A DNA stretch of 64,000 nt, taken from NCBI GenBank assembly GCA_033764725.1, contig JANRIR010000084.1, forward strand, positions 124,001 through 188,000. Direction: 5' to 3'. Every line of letters begins with the position of its first letter. Position 1 is the first letter of the stretch. Below are positions 1 to 8,901 of the stretch, one piece after another. The DNA comes from RI-43 sp033764725. GTDB taxonomy: Bacteria > Pseudomonadota > Alphaproteobacteria > Caulobacterales > Aquidulcibacteraceae. The notes beneath the pieces are model-generated. The model searched no databases and was not told the DNA's origin. It saw nothing but the letters and a program-made list of their open reading frames with translations. The translations under genes were made by a program, and so were the position numbers.

Positions 1-365
1 TGATGTCGCGCGTGGCGCTGCCGCGCGTGGGCCAAGTGATCGCGCGCCGCTAGGCGACGCTGGCCGCCGATCTCGACGCCGCCGCCCAGGCGAGCGCGCA
101 GGCGGAAGCCGCGCGCGCCGCCATGGAGAAGGCGACCGCCGAAGCGCGCGCCAATGCGCGCAAGCTGGTCGACGACATGCGCGCCGATGTGCAGAAAAGC
201 CTCGCCCAAACGCAGGCCGACGCCGAGGCCCGCGTCGCCGCGCAGATCGCCTCGGCCGAAGCGCGCATCGCCGAGGCGCGGACCAAGGCGCTCGGCGAGG
301 TCGGGGCCATGGCCGACGATCTCGCGCGCGCCATCGTCGGCAAGGTGACGGGAGCGCAGGCATGA
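1..365 (+). pseudogene. atpG: ATP synthase F0 subunit b' (5'-truncated by window), interrupted by an in-frame amber codon
   Basis: This is the 3' part of the b' peripheral-stalk subunit of F0F1 ATP synthase. Reading the frame that ends at 365, the first residues (MSRVALPRVGQVIARR) match the conserved stretch just after the membrane helix of b' proteins. Codon 51-53 is TAG, and the frame then continues in an Ala/Glu/Arg-rich coiled coil to a TGA at 363-365. Family members usually have a polar residue such as Gln at this place, so one C-to-T change (CAG to TAG) would explain the stop. The 3' end overlaps the b gene by 4 nt, the normal F0 operon arrangement. Restart at the ATG at 123 would lose the membrane anchor, and no good ribosome site precedes it. 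A real nonsense mutation, a sequencing error, or a second copy elsewhere are all possible. Confidence 0.8.
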
Positions 366-850
366 GTTTCGACGCGACCTTTTTCGCGCTCGCCGCGCTC
401 GTCGTCTTCGGCGCGCTGCTGTGGCGGCTCAATGTGCCGAACATGGTGACCGGCGCGCTCGATGCGCGCGCGCAGGAGATCGCCAGGGAGCTCACCGAAG
501 CGCGGCGCCTGCGCGAAGAGGCGGCGGCGGTTTTGGTGGATTACGAAGCGAAAAAGGCCGCGGCGCTGGCCGAAGCCGAAGCGCTCGTCGCCAGCGCGAA
601 AGAACAGGCCCAGCGCGTGGCCGAAGAAACGCGCGCGCAGATCGAAGACGCGATGCGCCGTCGTGAACAGCAGGCGGCCGATCGCATCGCGCTTGCGGAA
701 ACGCAGGCCGCAGCCGACGTGCGCGCGGCTGCGGCTGACGCCGCGATTGAGGCGGCCGAGCGCCTGCTGCGCCAAAATCTCGACGCCGCCGCGCAAGCGC
801 GGCTGATTGCGGACGGCGTCAAGGAATTGGAGCGCCGCTTCGCATCCTGA
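362..850 (+). CDS. atpF: ATP synthase F0 subunit b
   Basis: The product is the b subunit of the peripheral stalk, which links the membrane a/c rotor-stator to F1. The 162-residue protein has one N-terminal membrane helix (about residues 5-25) followed by a long charged coiled coil rich in Ala, Glu and Arg. This is the usual length and layout of the family. The ATG at 362 overlaps the stop of the upstream b' frame (ATGA), which implies translational coupling. The b-like protein lying directly after a b'-like protein is typical of alphaproteobacterial F0 operons. A strong hairpin lies 130 nt downstream. Confidence 0.93.
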   Translation: MSFDATFFALAALVVFGALLWRLNVPNMVTGALDARAQEIARELTEARRLREEAAAVLVDYEAKKAAALAEAEALVASAKEQAQRVAEETRAQIEDAMRRREQQAADRIALAETQAAADVRAAAADAAIEAAERLLRQNLDAAAQARLIADGVKELERRFAS

Positions 851-979
851 CGCGCGCACACGCAGCATCGTAACGCGGTAGCGCTGCGCCGCTTCTCGCT
901 CCGTTTCGCTGCGCGCCGCAGCGAGCGCCTCCGCCTCTGGGAGCGCTCTACAAAACAGACGATCCCCGCCACGCCATCG

Positions 980-1068
980 CCCCGGTCTCGCTGGAAGCGA
1001 GAACCGGGGCCTATGTTTTCAGGGGTGTCTCAACACGGGCCCCGGATCAGGCTGCGCCTGTCCGGGGC
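980..1068. repeat. Two tandem extragenic hairpins in the 338-nt gap between convergent genes
   Basis: The gap 851-1188 has no convincing gene. It holds two GC-rich hairpins. Arms 980-992 and 996-1009 pair around a 3-nt loop with one bulged base, and arms 1039-1052 and 1056-1068 pair around a 3-nt loop, again with one bulge. A third compact palindrome-like stretch follows near 1095-1140. The first hairpin is followed by TTTT at 1015-1018, so it may help end atp transcription, but the T run is too short and distant for a confident terminator call. Such elements are typical of dispersed extragenic palindromes in Alphaproteobacteria. Confidence 0.6.
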
Positions 1069-1188
1069 GATGGAGCGGTTTGGCCCTTTTCGCAGAGGTC
1101 TCCTTCGGGAGAGGCGGTCGCGAAGCGATCGGCGGCGGCGCGCAACGCTTATGGTGCGCGCCAACGCGAACGTCGCCATCAGTCCGTC

Positions 1189-2937
1189 TCAATCCCAGAC
1201 CGGATCAGGCGCCGTGTTCGGGCACGGCGGGTCAAGGGCATAAGGCGGGGCGAGCGCCAGCGGCATGAGCGCGCCGCAGCGATAGAGATATCCCGCGCGT
1301 CCGGGATAGGCGCGCAACGCGGCGGCGTTTTTCTCCGGCCCCAGATCGCGCGCATAGATGACGCTTTCTTCGCCGATGAACGGTCCGTTGCGCACGAGGT
1401 CGCGCGGATGCATCTCGCGCGCGACGCCGACATAGCCCGAGATGAACACGATCGCGTCGCGCAATCCCTGCGCGGCGGCCTGGCGATAGACGTCCTGGCG
1501 CTCCACGATGATGCGATGCTCGCGCGCGAGCCGCGGCGCGACATAGCCGATTTGAAAGCCGATATGCGCGATCAGCGCGGCCGCAAGCCATGGCGCCAGG
1601 CGGCTCGCCGGCGCGCGCAGCGCCAGCGCATCGAACGCCTTGAACACGCTCAACAGCAGGAACGGCCAGGCTTCGAAATAGTAGCGCGGCCCGTATTGGT
1701 TGCCGCCGTCGCCGCCATAGAACAGGAATGCGGCGACCGTGACCGGGAAAATCCAATCCGTGAAATCGAGCTTGCGCGCACGCGCCAGCCACACGAGCGC
1801 CAGCGCATAAGCCGGGGTCAGGAGCGGCGAAGTCCACACCTGCAGCGTCACGAAACGGTTGACCGTGTTCATGATGGTCAAGCCGCTGGGCGCGCCGAGC
1901 GGTTCGCTCGAGGAATACCACGAGCCAGGCACGACATGCGGCAGGCCTGACACGCCTGCATTGAACCAGGCCAGCAGCGCCACGAAGGGCGCGCCGCCGA
2001 CGCCGAACGCAATCCCCGCGCGCCAGCGTTTCGGCGAGAGCAGCAACGCGACCGCGAACGGCGCAGCGATCGCCACCGCATTGAACGCGCGACCGAAGCC
2101 AAGCATGCCCACGCACGCTCCCGCCAGCGCCGCATCGCGCCAATCGCCGCGCTCGAGAAAGCGGCGGCCGAAAAACGCGAACCCGATCGCGCTGAGCGCG
2201 GCGATTCCGTGCCCGAAGAACGACGCGTAATTGAGCAGGAAGAAGGCCGACGTGATCAGCGCGAGCGTCGCCAGCGCCGCCGCCGCCGCGCTCACATAAA
2301 GCCGCGCCAACGCGAAGAAGGCGAGCGCCGCTGCAGCGCCGAGCACAGGATTGACCATCCAATACGGGACGCCAAGCGTCGCGAACGCGGTCATCACCGC
2401 CGACCAGCCGCCCTGATACGGGCTGAACCAGGCCTCGCCTTTCGCCAGATAGCGAAACTGCATGAAGGACTCGTAGGCCGGCGGCGTCGGCGTCGAGAAC
2501 CGGCCGGCGCGATACGTATCGGCCTGCATGACGAAGGCGTATTCGTCGCCGGAGTTCGGAAACGCCTGCAGCACGACCAGCGCGACGAAGCTCAGCGTCA
2601 GCCACAACGCCCCGGCCAGCAGCGCGTAGGCGCGCCAGCCGCCGCGGGCCAGCCCGGCGGCGACCGCGTCGGCGGCTGAAGCGACCTCGGCCGTCAGGCC
2701 CAAGCGCGCCGCCCAAACGGTCGCGCCAACCAGGCCGATCAGGCCGACGATCAGGGTGGCGATGGTGTATTCCCGCCAGGGGATCGCCGAGTGCAGCGCC
2801 GCCTGGACGCCGATGGCGGTGGCGATCGCGACGACGGCCAGCACAAGCCCGGCCCGCGGCAGGCCCATGGCTGCGCCCGGCGCAGCCGCCGCCGCGTCAC
2901 GAGCCTCCTCAAGATCCCCCGGCTGCGGCGTGCGCAT
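1189..2937 (-). CDS. Polytopic membrane glycosyltransferase, GT39/ArnT-like (GT-C fold)
   Basis: The 582-residue protein has about ten or more hydrophobic segments and a C-terminal soluble part from about residue 460. An early extracytoplasmic loop after the second or third helix carries GDEYAFVMQA. Acidic residues in this loop are the catalytic and metal site of GT-C enzymes that take sugars from polyprenyl phosphate. Conserved Trp/Tyr-rich stretches (FSPYQGGWSAV, GGNQYGPRYYFE) also fit the dolichyl-phosphate-mannose/ArnT group. It lies at the edge of a polysaccharide gene cluster, divergent from a deacetylase gene, so it probably adds a sugar to a lipid-linked or surface glycan. Donor and acceptor cannot be told from sequence. 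Confidence 0.7.
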   Translation of the reverse strand: MRTPQPGDLEEARDAAAAAPGAAMGLPRAGLVLAVVAIATAIGVQAALHSAIPWREYTIATLIVGLIGLVGATVWAARLGLTAEVASAADAVAAGLARGGWRAYALLAGALWLTLSFVALVVLQAFPNSGDEYAFVMQADTYRAGRFSTPTPPAYESFMQFRYLAKGEAWFSPYQGGWSAVMTAFATLGVPYWMVNPVLGAAAALAFFALARLYVSAAAAALATLALITSAFFLLNYASFFGHGIAALSAIGFAFFGRRFLERGDWRDAALAGACVGMLGFGRAFNAVAIAAPFAVALLLSPKRWRAGIAFGVGGAPFVALLAWFNAGVSGLPHVVPGSWYSSSEPLGAPSGLTIMNTVNRFVTLQVWTSPLLTPAYALALVWLARARKLDFTDWIFPVTVAAFLFYGGDGGNQYGPRYYFEAWPFLLLSVFKAFDALALRAPASRLAPWLAAALIAHIGFQIGYVAPRLAREHRIIVERQDVYRQAAAQGLRDAIVFISGYVGVAREMHPRDLVRNGPFIGEESVIYARDLGPEKNAAALRAYPGRAGYLYRCGALMPLALAPPYALDPPCPNTAPDPVWD

Positions 2938-3017
2938 GACGGTTCCTTCATGCCACGCCCACCGTCGCCTCGCGACAGGGCGTGGTCGATTTCAGGTCAC
3001 TTTTCGTTTAGGCCAGC

Positions 3018-3063
3018 CTGCAAGGGACGGGCCGAGCGGCGCCCACTGGCGCGTCCCTTGCAG
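3018..3063. repeat. Perfect 12-bp inverted repeat in a divergent promoter region
   Basis: Arms 3018-3029 (CTGCAAGGGACG) and 3052-3063 are exact reverse complements separated by 22 nt. The repeat lies in the 187-nt space between the divergent GT39-type gene and the deacetylase operon. It could be an operator or an mRNA structure; neither can be decided from sequence. Confidence 0.5.
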
Positions 3064-3124
3064 CCATGGTTTCCAGGATCGGGCTCCGCCCGCGGGGACC
3101 CTTGTTCGGAAAGGCGAAAAGCGG

Positions 3125-3892
3125 ATGGCGGCTGGGCCTACCCCGTTTCTGGTCCTGACCTACCACGCCGTGTCGGACGGCGCGGGCCCCACCTGCATGC
3201 CGCCGGCCGCCTTCGCCGCCCAGCTCGACGCTCTGGTTGACGCCGGGTTCGCCAGCGCCACCCTCGACGACCTCATCCGCTGGCGCGATGGCGCCCCCCT
3301 CGACGGCCCCAAGGCGCTGATCACCTTCGACGACGCGCTGGCCGATTTCGTCCACGCCGCCCACCCGCTGCTCCGGGCCCGTGGGCTCCAGGCCGTGATG
3401 TTCGCGCCCACCGGCAAACTCGGCGGCGTCGCAGATTGGGACGGGGGCGACGGCCCCTTCCCGCCGCTGATGACCTGGGACGACGCAAGGCGCCTGGCCC
3501 AGGACGGCGTGACGTTCGCCGCCCATGGCGTGGCGCATCGCGACCTGACGACGCTCCTCGCCCCAGCGCTCGCCGACGAGCTTGACGCGAGCGCCGCCGC
3601 CATCGAGTCCAGGCTCGGCCAACGCCCGATCGCCTTCGCGGCGCCGTTCGGGCGCGTCAACGCTGCGGTTCTGGCCGCGATCGCGCAGCGCTATCCGCTG
3701 GCCTTCGGCACGCGCTTCGCGGAAATGACGCGCGACGCGCCGGCGCACGACATTCCGCGCATCGACATGCATTATTTTCGCGATCCGAAACGATGGCGCG
3801 CCTTTCTCGACGGCGCGCGCGGCTATTTCGCGATGCGCAAGGCGCTGCGCGCAGCGCGTACGCTGGCTGCGGCCGCGTTAGCGCGCGGATAA
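3125..3892 (+). CDS. Polysaccharide deacetylase (NodB homology domain, CE4)
   Basis: The product is a metal-dependent sugar N- or O-deacetylase of the CE4 family. Residues 11-16 (LTYHAV) begin the domain. TFDDA at 67-71 is the metal-binding motif 1, with Ala instead of the usual Gly after the Asp pair. HGVAHRDLT is the H-x3-H zinc motif, and APFGRVN is a later NodB motif. The domain covers almost the whole 255 residues. The ATG at 3125 was chosen because GGAAAGG at 3108-3114 precedes it and the conserved part starts about ten residues later; a longer in-frame extension to 2756 has no support. It begins a plus-strand run with the next glycosyltransferase 5 nt away, suggesting the polymer is de-acetylated. 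Confidence 0.82.
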   Translation: MAAGPTPFLVLTYHAVSDGAGPTCMPPAAFAAQLDALVDAGFASATLDDLIRWRDGAPLDGPKALITFDDALADFVHAAHPLLRARGLQAVMFAPTGKLGGVADWDGGDGPFPPLMTWDDARRLAQDGVTFAAHGVAHRDLTTLLAPALADELDASAAAIESRLGQRPIAFAAPFGRVNAAVLAAIAQRYPLAFGTRFAEMTRDAPAHDIPRIDMHYFRDPKRWRAFLDGARGYFAMRKALRAARTLAAAALARG

Positions 3893-3897
3893 GCGCC

Positions 3898-5151
3898 ATG
3901 GTGCGCATCGCCATGGTGACGACCTTCTTCCCGCCGTACAATTTCGGCGGCGACGGAATCGGTGTGCAGCGCCTGAGCGCAGCGCTCGCGCGCCGCGGCT
4001 TCGACGTCACCGTCATCCACGACGCCGACGCTTATCTCCATCTTGCGAAGGCCGCCCCGCAAGCGGTCCCGCCGCCGCCGGGCGTCAAGGTGATTGCGCT
4101 CAAGAGCCCGCTCGGCGTGGCGGCAAGCTTCGCGACGCATCAATTGGGCCGGCCCGTGGCGCATCATGCGCGGCTCAAAACCTTGTTGTCTCGCCGCAAC
4201 GCGGACGTCACCTGGATCCACAACGCCTCGCTCGTCGGCGGCCCCGGCCTGTTCGCGATGGGCGAAGGCGTGCGCTTGTACGAAGCGCATGAACACTGGC
4301 TCGTGTGCCCGACGCATGTGCTGTGGCGCTACAATCGCGAAACCTGCGACGCGCGCGATTGTCTGCGCTGCACCTTGAGCTACAAACGGCCGCCGCAGCT
4401 TTGGCGCGCCACAGGCATGCTCGAGCGCGAGGCTGCCCATATCGACGCCTTCATCGCCAAGAGCGCTTTCAGCCGTGACGCGCATCGCCGCTTCGGCTTT
4501 CCTTACGATATGAACGTCGTGCCGTACTTTCTGCCGGACGAAAACGATCCGCCGCACGCCGCCGCCGCGCCGGCGCATGACAAGCCGTTCTTCCTGTTCG
4601 TCGGGCGGCTGGAAAAGATCAAGGGCGTGCAGGACATCCTGCCTGCCTTCGCCGGACAGGACGGCCCCGATCTCGTCGTCATCGGCGACGGCGAGTACGC
4701 CGCGACCCTGCGCGCGCAGGCGCGCGAGCTGCCGCGCGTGCGGTTTCTGGGCCGCAAACCGCCCGAAGCGTTGTCGCCCTATTATCGCGACGCGCTGGCG
4801 CTGATCACGCCGTCACTGTGCTTTGAAACCTTCGGCATCGTGCTCATCGAAGCGTTTCGCCGCGGGCTGCCGGTGATCGCACGCAAATTGGGCCCGTTTC
4901 CCGACATCGTGCGCGACAGCGGCGCGGGCTTTGTGTTCGAAACGGCGGGCGATCTCGCTGCGGCGATGACGCAGCTGGCGCAGGACGGCGCGCTGCGCGC
5001 GCGCCTGGGCGAGGCGGCGCGCGCATCGTTCCGCGCGCGGTGGAGCGAAGCGGCGGTGATGCGCCAATATCTCGACGTGCTCGCGCAAGCGGCGGACAAG
5101 CGCGGCGACCGCCGCCTCGTCGATTCTGTGAAGGAAAGAGCGGCGGCATGA
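3898..5151 (+). CDS. Glycosyltransferase family 4 (GT-B fold)
   Basis: This is a retaining glycosyltransferase that probably moves a sugar from a nucleotide donor to a lipid-linked glycan at the cytoplasmic membrane face. The N-terminal GT-B domain starts with MVTTFFPPYNFGGDGIG, the glycine-rich start of the family. The C-terminal domain has LFVGRLEKIKG and the E-x7-E donor-binding motif ETFGIVLIEA. The 417-residue length is usual. Four Cys residues around 142-162 (CPTHVLW, CDARDCLRC) are a local feature shared by some relatives. The start at 3898 lies 5 nt after the deacetylase stop, and the end overlaps the next gene by 4 nt. Sugar specificity is unknown. Confidence 0.85.
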   Translation: MVRIAMVTTFFPPYNFGGDGIGVQRLSAALARRGFDVTVIHDADAYLHLAKAAPQAVPPPPGVKVIALKSPLGVAASFATHQLGRPVAHHARLKTLLSRRNADVTWIHNASLVGGPGLFAMGEGVRLYEAHEHWLVCPTHVLWRYNRETCDARDCLRCTLSYKRPPQLWRATGMLEREAAHIDAFIAKSAFSRDAHRRFGFPYDMNVVPYFLPDENDPPHAAAAPAHDKPFFLFVGRLEKIKGVQDILPAFAGQDGPDLVVIGDGEYAATLRAQARELPRVRFLGRKPPEALSPYYRDALALITPSLCFETFGIVLIEAFRRGLPVIARKLGPFPDIVRDSGAGFVFETAGDLAAAMTQLAQDGALRARLGEAARASFRARWSEAAVMRQYLDVLAQAADKRGDRRLVDSVKERAAA

Positions 5152-6116
5152 AGGCCTTCATCACCGGCGGCGCGGGCTTCATCGGCTCGCATCTGTGCGA
5201 GCGCCTCGTGCGCGACGGCTGGCGCGTCAGCGTGCTCGACGATCTCTCCACCGGCAGCCTCGACAATCTCGCGCGCGTGCGCGACATGGACGGCTTCACC
5301 TTCGAGGTAGGCGACGTCCGCGACGCCGATCGCGTCGCCGCCCATACGCAAGCCTGCGACGTCGTCATCCACCTCGCCGCCGCCGTCGGCGTGCAAACGA
5401 TCATGACCAAGCCGAGCCAATCCCTGCTCGCCAATGTCGGCGGCACGGAAGCAGCGCTCGCCGCCGCCAGCGCTTACGACAAGCCGATCCTGATCGCCTC
5501 GACCTCCGAGGTGTATGGCAAGAGCGCGCAGATCCCCTTCAGCGAAGAGGACGATCTCACGCTCGGGTCTCCGGGGAAAATCCGCTGGTCCTACGCCTAC
5601 GCCAAGGCGGTCGACGAATGTCTCGCCATCGCCTACGCCCATGAGGGCAAGGCGCGGCCGATCATCGCGCGCTTCTTCAACACGACCGGCCCGCGCCAGA
5701 CCGGCCGCTACGGCATGGTGCTGCCGAACTTCATCGACGCAGCGCTCGCCGGCCGTCCGCTGATCGTTCACGGCGACGGCAAACAAACGCGCTCGTTCGG
5801 CCATGTGCAAGACGCCGTCGAGGCGATCGTGCGGCTGATCGCTGCGCCGCAGGCGATCGGCCAGATCTACAATGTCGGCAACGACGAAGAGATATCCATC
5901 GGCGCGCTGGCGCGCCTGGTCTGCGACATGACAGGCAGCCGCTCCGACATCCGATTCATCCCGTACGACGAAGCCTATGGGCCGGGCTTCGAGGACATGC
6001 CGCGTCGCGTGCCGCGCGTGTCCAAGCTCGAAGCCGCGATCGGGTTCCGCCCAAACACGCCGCTGCGCCAGATCATCGCCGACATCATCGCGGAAAAACG
6101 CGGCGCCGGCGGCTGA
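5148..6116 (+). CDS. NAD-dependent sugar-nucleotide epimerase/dehydratase (extended SDR)
   Basis: The product converts a nucleotide sugar, most likely by 4-epimerisation or decarboxylation. It opens with the Rossmann motif GGAGFIG (residues 7-13). The catalytic YxxxK is in SYAYAKAVDE, and RFFNTTGPRQTGRYG is the substrate-loop signature shared by UDP-glucose 4-epimerases and UDP-glucuronate decarboxylases. The 322-residue length is normal. The ATG at 5148 overlaps the glycosyltransferase stop (ATGA) and is preceded by AAGGAAAGAG. With the adjacent 6-dehydrogenase it probably makes an activated sugar for the polymer. The exact substrate is not decidable here. Confidence 0.83.
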   Translation: MKAFITGGAGFIGSHLCERLVRDGWRVSVLDDLSTGSLDNLARVRDMDGFTFEVGDVRDADRVAAHTQACDVVIHLAAAVGVQTIMTKPSQSLLANVGGTEAALAAASAYDKPILIASTSEVYGKSAQIPFSEEDDLTLGSPGKIRWSYAYAKAVDECLAIAYAHEGKARPIIARFFNTTGPRQTGRYGMVLPNFIDAALAGRPLIVHGDGKQTRSFGHVQDAVEAIVRLIAAPQAIGQIYNVGNDEEISIGALARLVCDMTGSRSDIRFIPYDEAYGPGFEDMPRRVPRVSKLEAAIGFRPNTPLRQIIADIIAEKRGAGG

Positions 6117-6200
6117 ACCGGAGCCCCGCCGGCTTTCGCGCTCGCGCCTGTGGCCCGAGTCTTGTAGGACAGCGGCGGTGACGCGGGGGATGTTTACGCT

Positions 6201-7517
6201 ATGGCGAATGGTGCATTAACCCAAAACGGCTCGGCCGCACATGGGCGCACGATCGCCGTCATCGGGCTGGGCTATGTAGGCTTGTCATTGGCGGTCGCGC
6301 TGTCGCGCGCGGGCGCGCCGACGATCGGCTTCGACATCGATCCCGAGCGCGTCGCCGATGCGCGCCAGGGCGTCGATCGCCGCGGCGAGGTCGAGCCCGA
6401 TGCGTTCGCCGGCAGCACCGCAACCTTCACCGCAGACGCCGCCGCGCTGAAAGCCGCGGATTTTTTCATCATCGCCGTGCCGACGCCGATCGACGAAGCG
6501 CGCCGGCCCAATCTGCGCCCGCTCGAGCGCGCCTCCGAGACGGTCGCAGCCGCGCTGCGTCCCGGCGCCATCGTGGTGTACGAATCGACCGTCTATCCCG
6601 GCGCCACCGAGGAAGTGTGCGTGCCGGTGCTGGAGCGCGCCTCTGGCCTGCGCTGCGGGATCGATTTCGACGTCGGCTACAGCCCCGAACGCGTCAATCC
6701 CGGCGACAAGGTGCATCGTCTCGAAACCATCGTGAAAGTGGTCTCTGCGCAGCGCCCGGAAGCGCTCGACATCGTCGCGGCGGTCTATGAAACCGTGGTG
6801 CGCGCCGGCGTCTATCGCGCACAGAGCATTCGCGTCGCCGAGGCGGCGAAGGTCATCGAGAACACGCAGCGCGACGTGAACATCGCGCTGATGAACGAGT
6901 TGTCGCACATTCTCGGCGTCATCGGCGTCGACACGGCCGACGTGCTGCAAGCCGCGAACACGAAGTGGAACTTTCTCCCCTTCACGCCCGGCCTCGTCGG
7001 CGGGCACTGCATCAGCGTCGATCCCTATTATCTCACGCACAAGGCCGAAACGTTCGGCCTGCACGCCGAGGTGATCCTGTCCGCGCGGCGCGTCAACGAC
7101 GCCGTGGCCGAGCGCATCGCCAAGGAATGCGTGCGGCTGTCGGGCAAGCGCGGCGCGCCCTTGCGCACCGCAACGGTGCTCGGCCTCACCTTCAAGGAAA
7201 ACGTTCCGGACCTGCGCAACTCCAAAGTGTTCGACATGGTGCGCACCCTGCGCGATCACGGCGTCGCCGTTCAGGTGCACGATCCTGTCGCGGACGCCGC
7301 CGACGCCATGCACGAATACGGCGAACGCCTGGTCCCGCAAGAAGATCTGAAGCCCGCCGACGCGGTGATCTTCGCGGTGACGCACGACGCCTTCGTGCGC
7401 GGCGGCTGGCCGCTTGTGCGCGGCCTCTTGCGCGACGAGGGCGGCGTCGTCATGGATGTGAAGTGCGCGCTGCCGCGCGCGCAGCAACCCGGCGAGGTCA
7501 CGCTCTGGCGTCCCTAG
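6201..7517 (+). CDS. UDP-N-acetylhexosamine 6-dehydrogenase (TviB/WbpO-like)
   Basis: This NAD-dependent enzyme performs the four-electron oxidation of the C6 hydroxyl of a UDP-sugar to a uronic acid. The N-terminal Rossmann motif is GLGYVGLS at 22-29. The catalytic cysteine is Cys270 in GGHCISVDPYYLT, and the pattern GHCISVDPYYL rather than the UDP-glucose form points to the UDP-GlcNAc/GalNAc dehydrogenase group. ENTQRDVNIALMNEL lies in the central dimer domain, and GLTFKENVPDLRNSK marks the C-terminal domain. The length of 438 residues is standard. A GGGGGA stretch at 6185-6190 precedes the ATG. It would supply a hexosaminuronic acid to the polysaccharide. Confidence 0.86.
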   Translation: MANGALTQNGSAAHGRTIAVIGLGYVGLSLAVALSRAGAPTIGFDIDPERVADARQGVDRRGEVEPDAFAGSTATFTADAAALKAADFFIIAVPTPIDEARRPNLRPLERASETVAAALRPGAIVVYESTVYPGATEEVCVPVLERASGLRCGIDFDVGYSPERVNPGDKVHRLETIVKVVSAQRPEALDIVAAVYETVVRAGVYRAQSIRVAEAAKVIENTQRDVNIALMNELSHILGVIGVDTADVLQAANTKWNFLPFTPGLVGGHCISVDPYYLTHKAETFGLHAEVILSARRVNDAVAERIAKECVRLSGKRGAPLRTATVLGLTFKENVPDLRNSKVFDMVRTLRDHGVAVQVHDPVADAADAMHEYGERLVPQEDLKPADAVIFAVTHDAFVRGGWPLVRGLLRDEGGVVMDVKCALPRAQQPGEVTLWRP

Positions 7518-7540
7518 CCTTGCAGCAAGGGAGACGCCGC

Positions 7541-8899
7541 ATGCGTTGGGCGCTGTGCGCGCTGTTGGTGGCGACAGCGCTTGGCGCCTGTGCGCGCGAA
7601 CCATTGACCGTCACGGTCGATCCCGCAACGCGACACCAGACGATGCGCGGCTGGGAAGTCACCGTCGATATGACGGATGACGCCAATCCGCGCGGATTTC
7701 CGCCGTTCACGCAAGCCCTGTTGGCGCGCGCCGTCGATGAGGTGGGGATCGATCGCGTGCGCCTTGAAGTGCGCAGCGGCGCGGAAAACACCGACCGCAA
7801 CTGGACGCGCTTCAACGCCGGCGCGATCACGCAGGAAGCCTGGCGCCCGCTGCGCTACGCCACCGTCAACGACAATGACGATCCTTCCGTGATCGCCTGG
7901 TCCGGCTTCGATTTCGCCGAGCTCGACGCCAATATCGAGGCGGTCGTGCTGCCGCTGCGGGCGCGGTTGGCGGCGCGCGGCGAGCGTCTGTTCGTCAATC
8001 TCTGCTACGTGGCCTTCACCGTGCAAGTGCAGGGCGGCGCCTATCATCACGACGATCCCGAGGAGTACGCCGAGTTCGTGCTCGCGACGTATCTGCATAT
8101 GCGCGACAAATACGGCTTCACGCCCGACGCCTGGGAAGTGCTTCTCGAACCCGACAATCACACCCGGCAATGGTCCCCGCGGCTGATGGGCGAGGCGATC
8201 GTCGCCGCAGCGCGCAGACTGCGCGAGAACGGCTTCACGCCCGCCTTCATCGCGCCGTCCGTCACCGACATGGCGAACACAGCACCCTGGATCGATGAAA
8301 TCGCCCGCGTCGATGGCGCGATGGCTGACATCGCCGAGTTTTCCTATCATCGCTATCGCAACGGCTCGCGCGCGCATGCCGCGCGCATCGCCGCACGCGG
8401 CGCCCGCCACAATAAGCCGACCGCGATGCTGGAATGGTGGTTCGGGCTTGCGACCCCGGCCGTACTTTATGAAGATCTGACGGTGGCCAACGCATCGGCG
8501 TGGCAGGGGCAAACCATCCGCATGCTGTTCAATGTCGACCAGCGCGACGCGGCGGCGCCCGCGCTCACGATCGCCGACGACACGCGCCTCAACCGCCTCT
8601 ATTTCCAAGCCGCGCGCATCGGCGCGAAACGCATCGAAGCGCATGCGACCGATCGCAACGCCGTCAAGCCGATCGCCTTTCTCAATCCCGATGGCGGCGC
8701 AGCATTGGTGATGGCCGTGGATGGGGCGCGAGACGTCGCGCTCGCAGGCCTGCCGCCGGGCGTCTATGCGGCGGCGTACGAATTGACCGATGGCGGCGGC
8801 GGCGCGCTTGATCCCGTGACGATCGATGCGGCAGGGCGCGGCGTCGTGCGCACCCCGGGTCGCGGCGTCTTTTCGCTGCGGTCGCGCGGCGCGCGCTGA
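7541..8899 (+). CDS. Lipoprotein glycoside hydrolase-like protein (GH30/clan A type TIM barrel)
   Basis: The 452-residue product has a lipoprotein signal with lipobox LGAC (Cys17), so it should sit in the cell envelope. The mature protein starts with RHQTMRGWEV, like the QTMxGxG start of GH30-type glycosidases. A barrel follows with candidate catalytic acids: Glu203 in EVLLEPDNH (acid/base position) and Glu298 in MLEWWFG (nucleophile position). The C-terminal 100 residues look like a beta domain. It lies 23 nt after the dehydrogenase and 2 nt before the oxidoreductase gene. A glycosidase in a polymer operon may trim or release chains. The exact GH family is inferred from motifs only. Confidence 0.66.
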   Translation: MRWALCALLVATALGACAREPLTVTVDPATRHQTMRGWEVTVDMTDDANPRGFPPFTQALLARAVDEVGIDRVRLEVRSGAENTDRNWTRFNAGAITQEAWRPLRYATVNDNDDPSVIAWSGFDFAELDANIEAVVLPLRARLAARGERLFVNLCYVAFTVQVQGGAYHHDDPEEYAEFVLATYLHMRDKYGFTPDAWEVLLEPDNHTRQWSPRLMGEAIVAAARRLRENGFTPAFIAPSVTDMANTAPWIDEIARVDGAMADIAEFSYHRYRNGSRAHAARIAARGARHNKPTAMLEWWFGLATPAVLYEDLTVANASAWQGQTIRMLFNVDQRDAAAPALTIADDTRLNRLYFQAARIGAKRIEAHATDRNAVKPIAFLNPDGGAALVMAVDGARDVALAGLPPGVYAAAYELTDGGGGALDPVTIDAAGRGVVRTPGRGVFSLRSRGAR

Positions 8900-8901
8900 T
8901 C

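Noticed and set aside
51..53. TAG read as an amino acid by genetic recoding
   Set aside because: Other genes in the window end at TAG at natural protein ends, and no sign of suppressor machinery is present. A point change or error is simpler.
50..868. A 272-codon minus-strand frame over the atp genes
   Set aside because: It mirrors the coiled-coil codons of b' and b and has no independent features.
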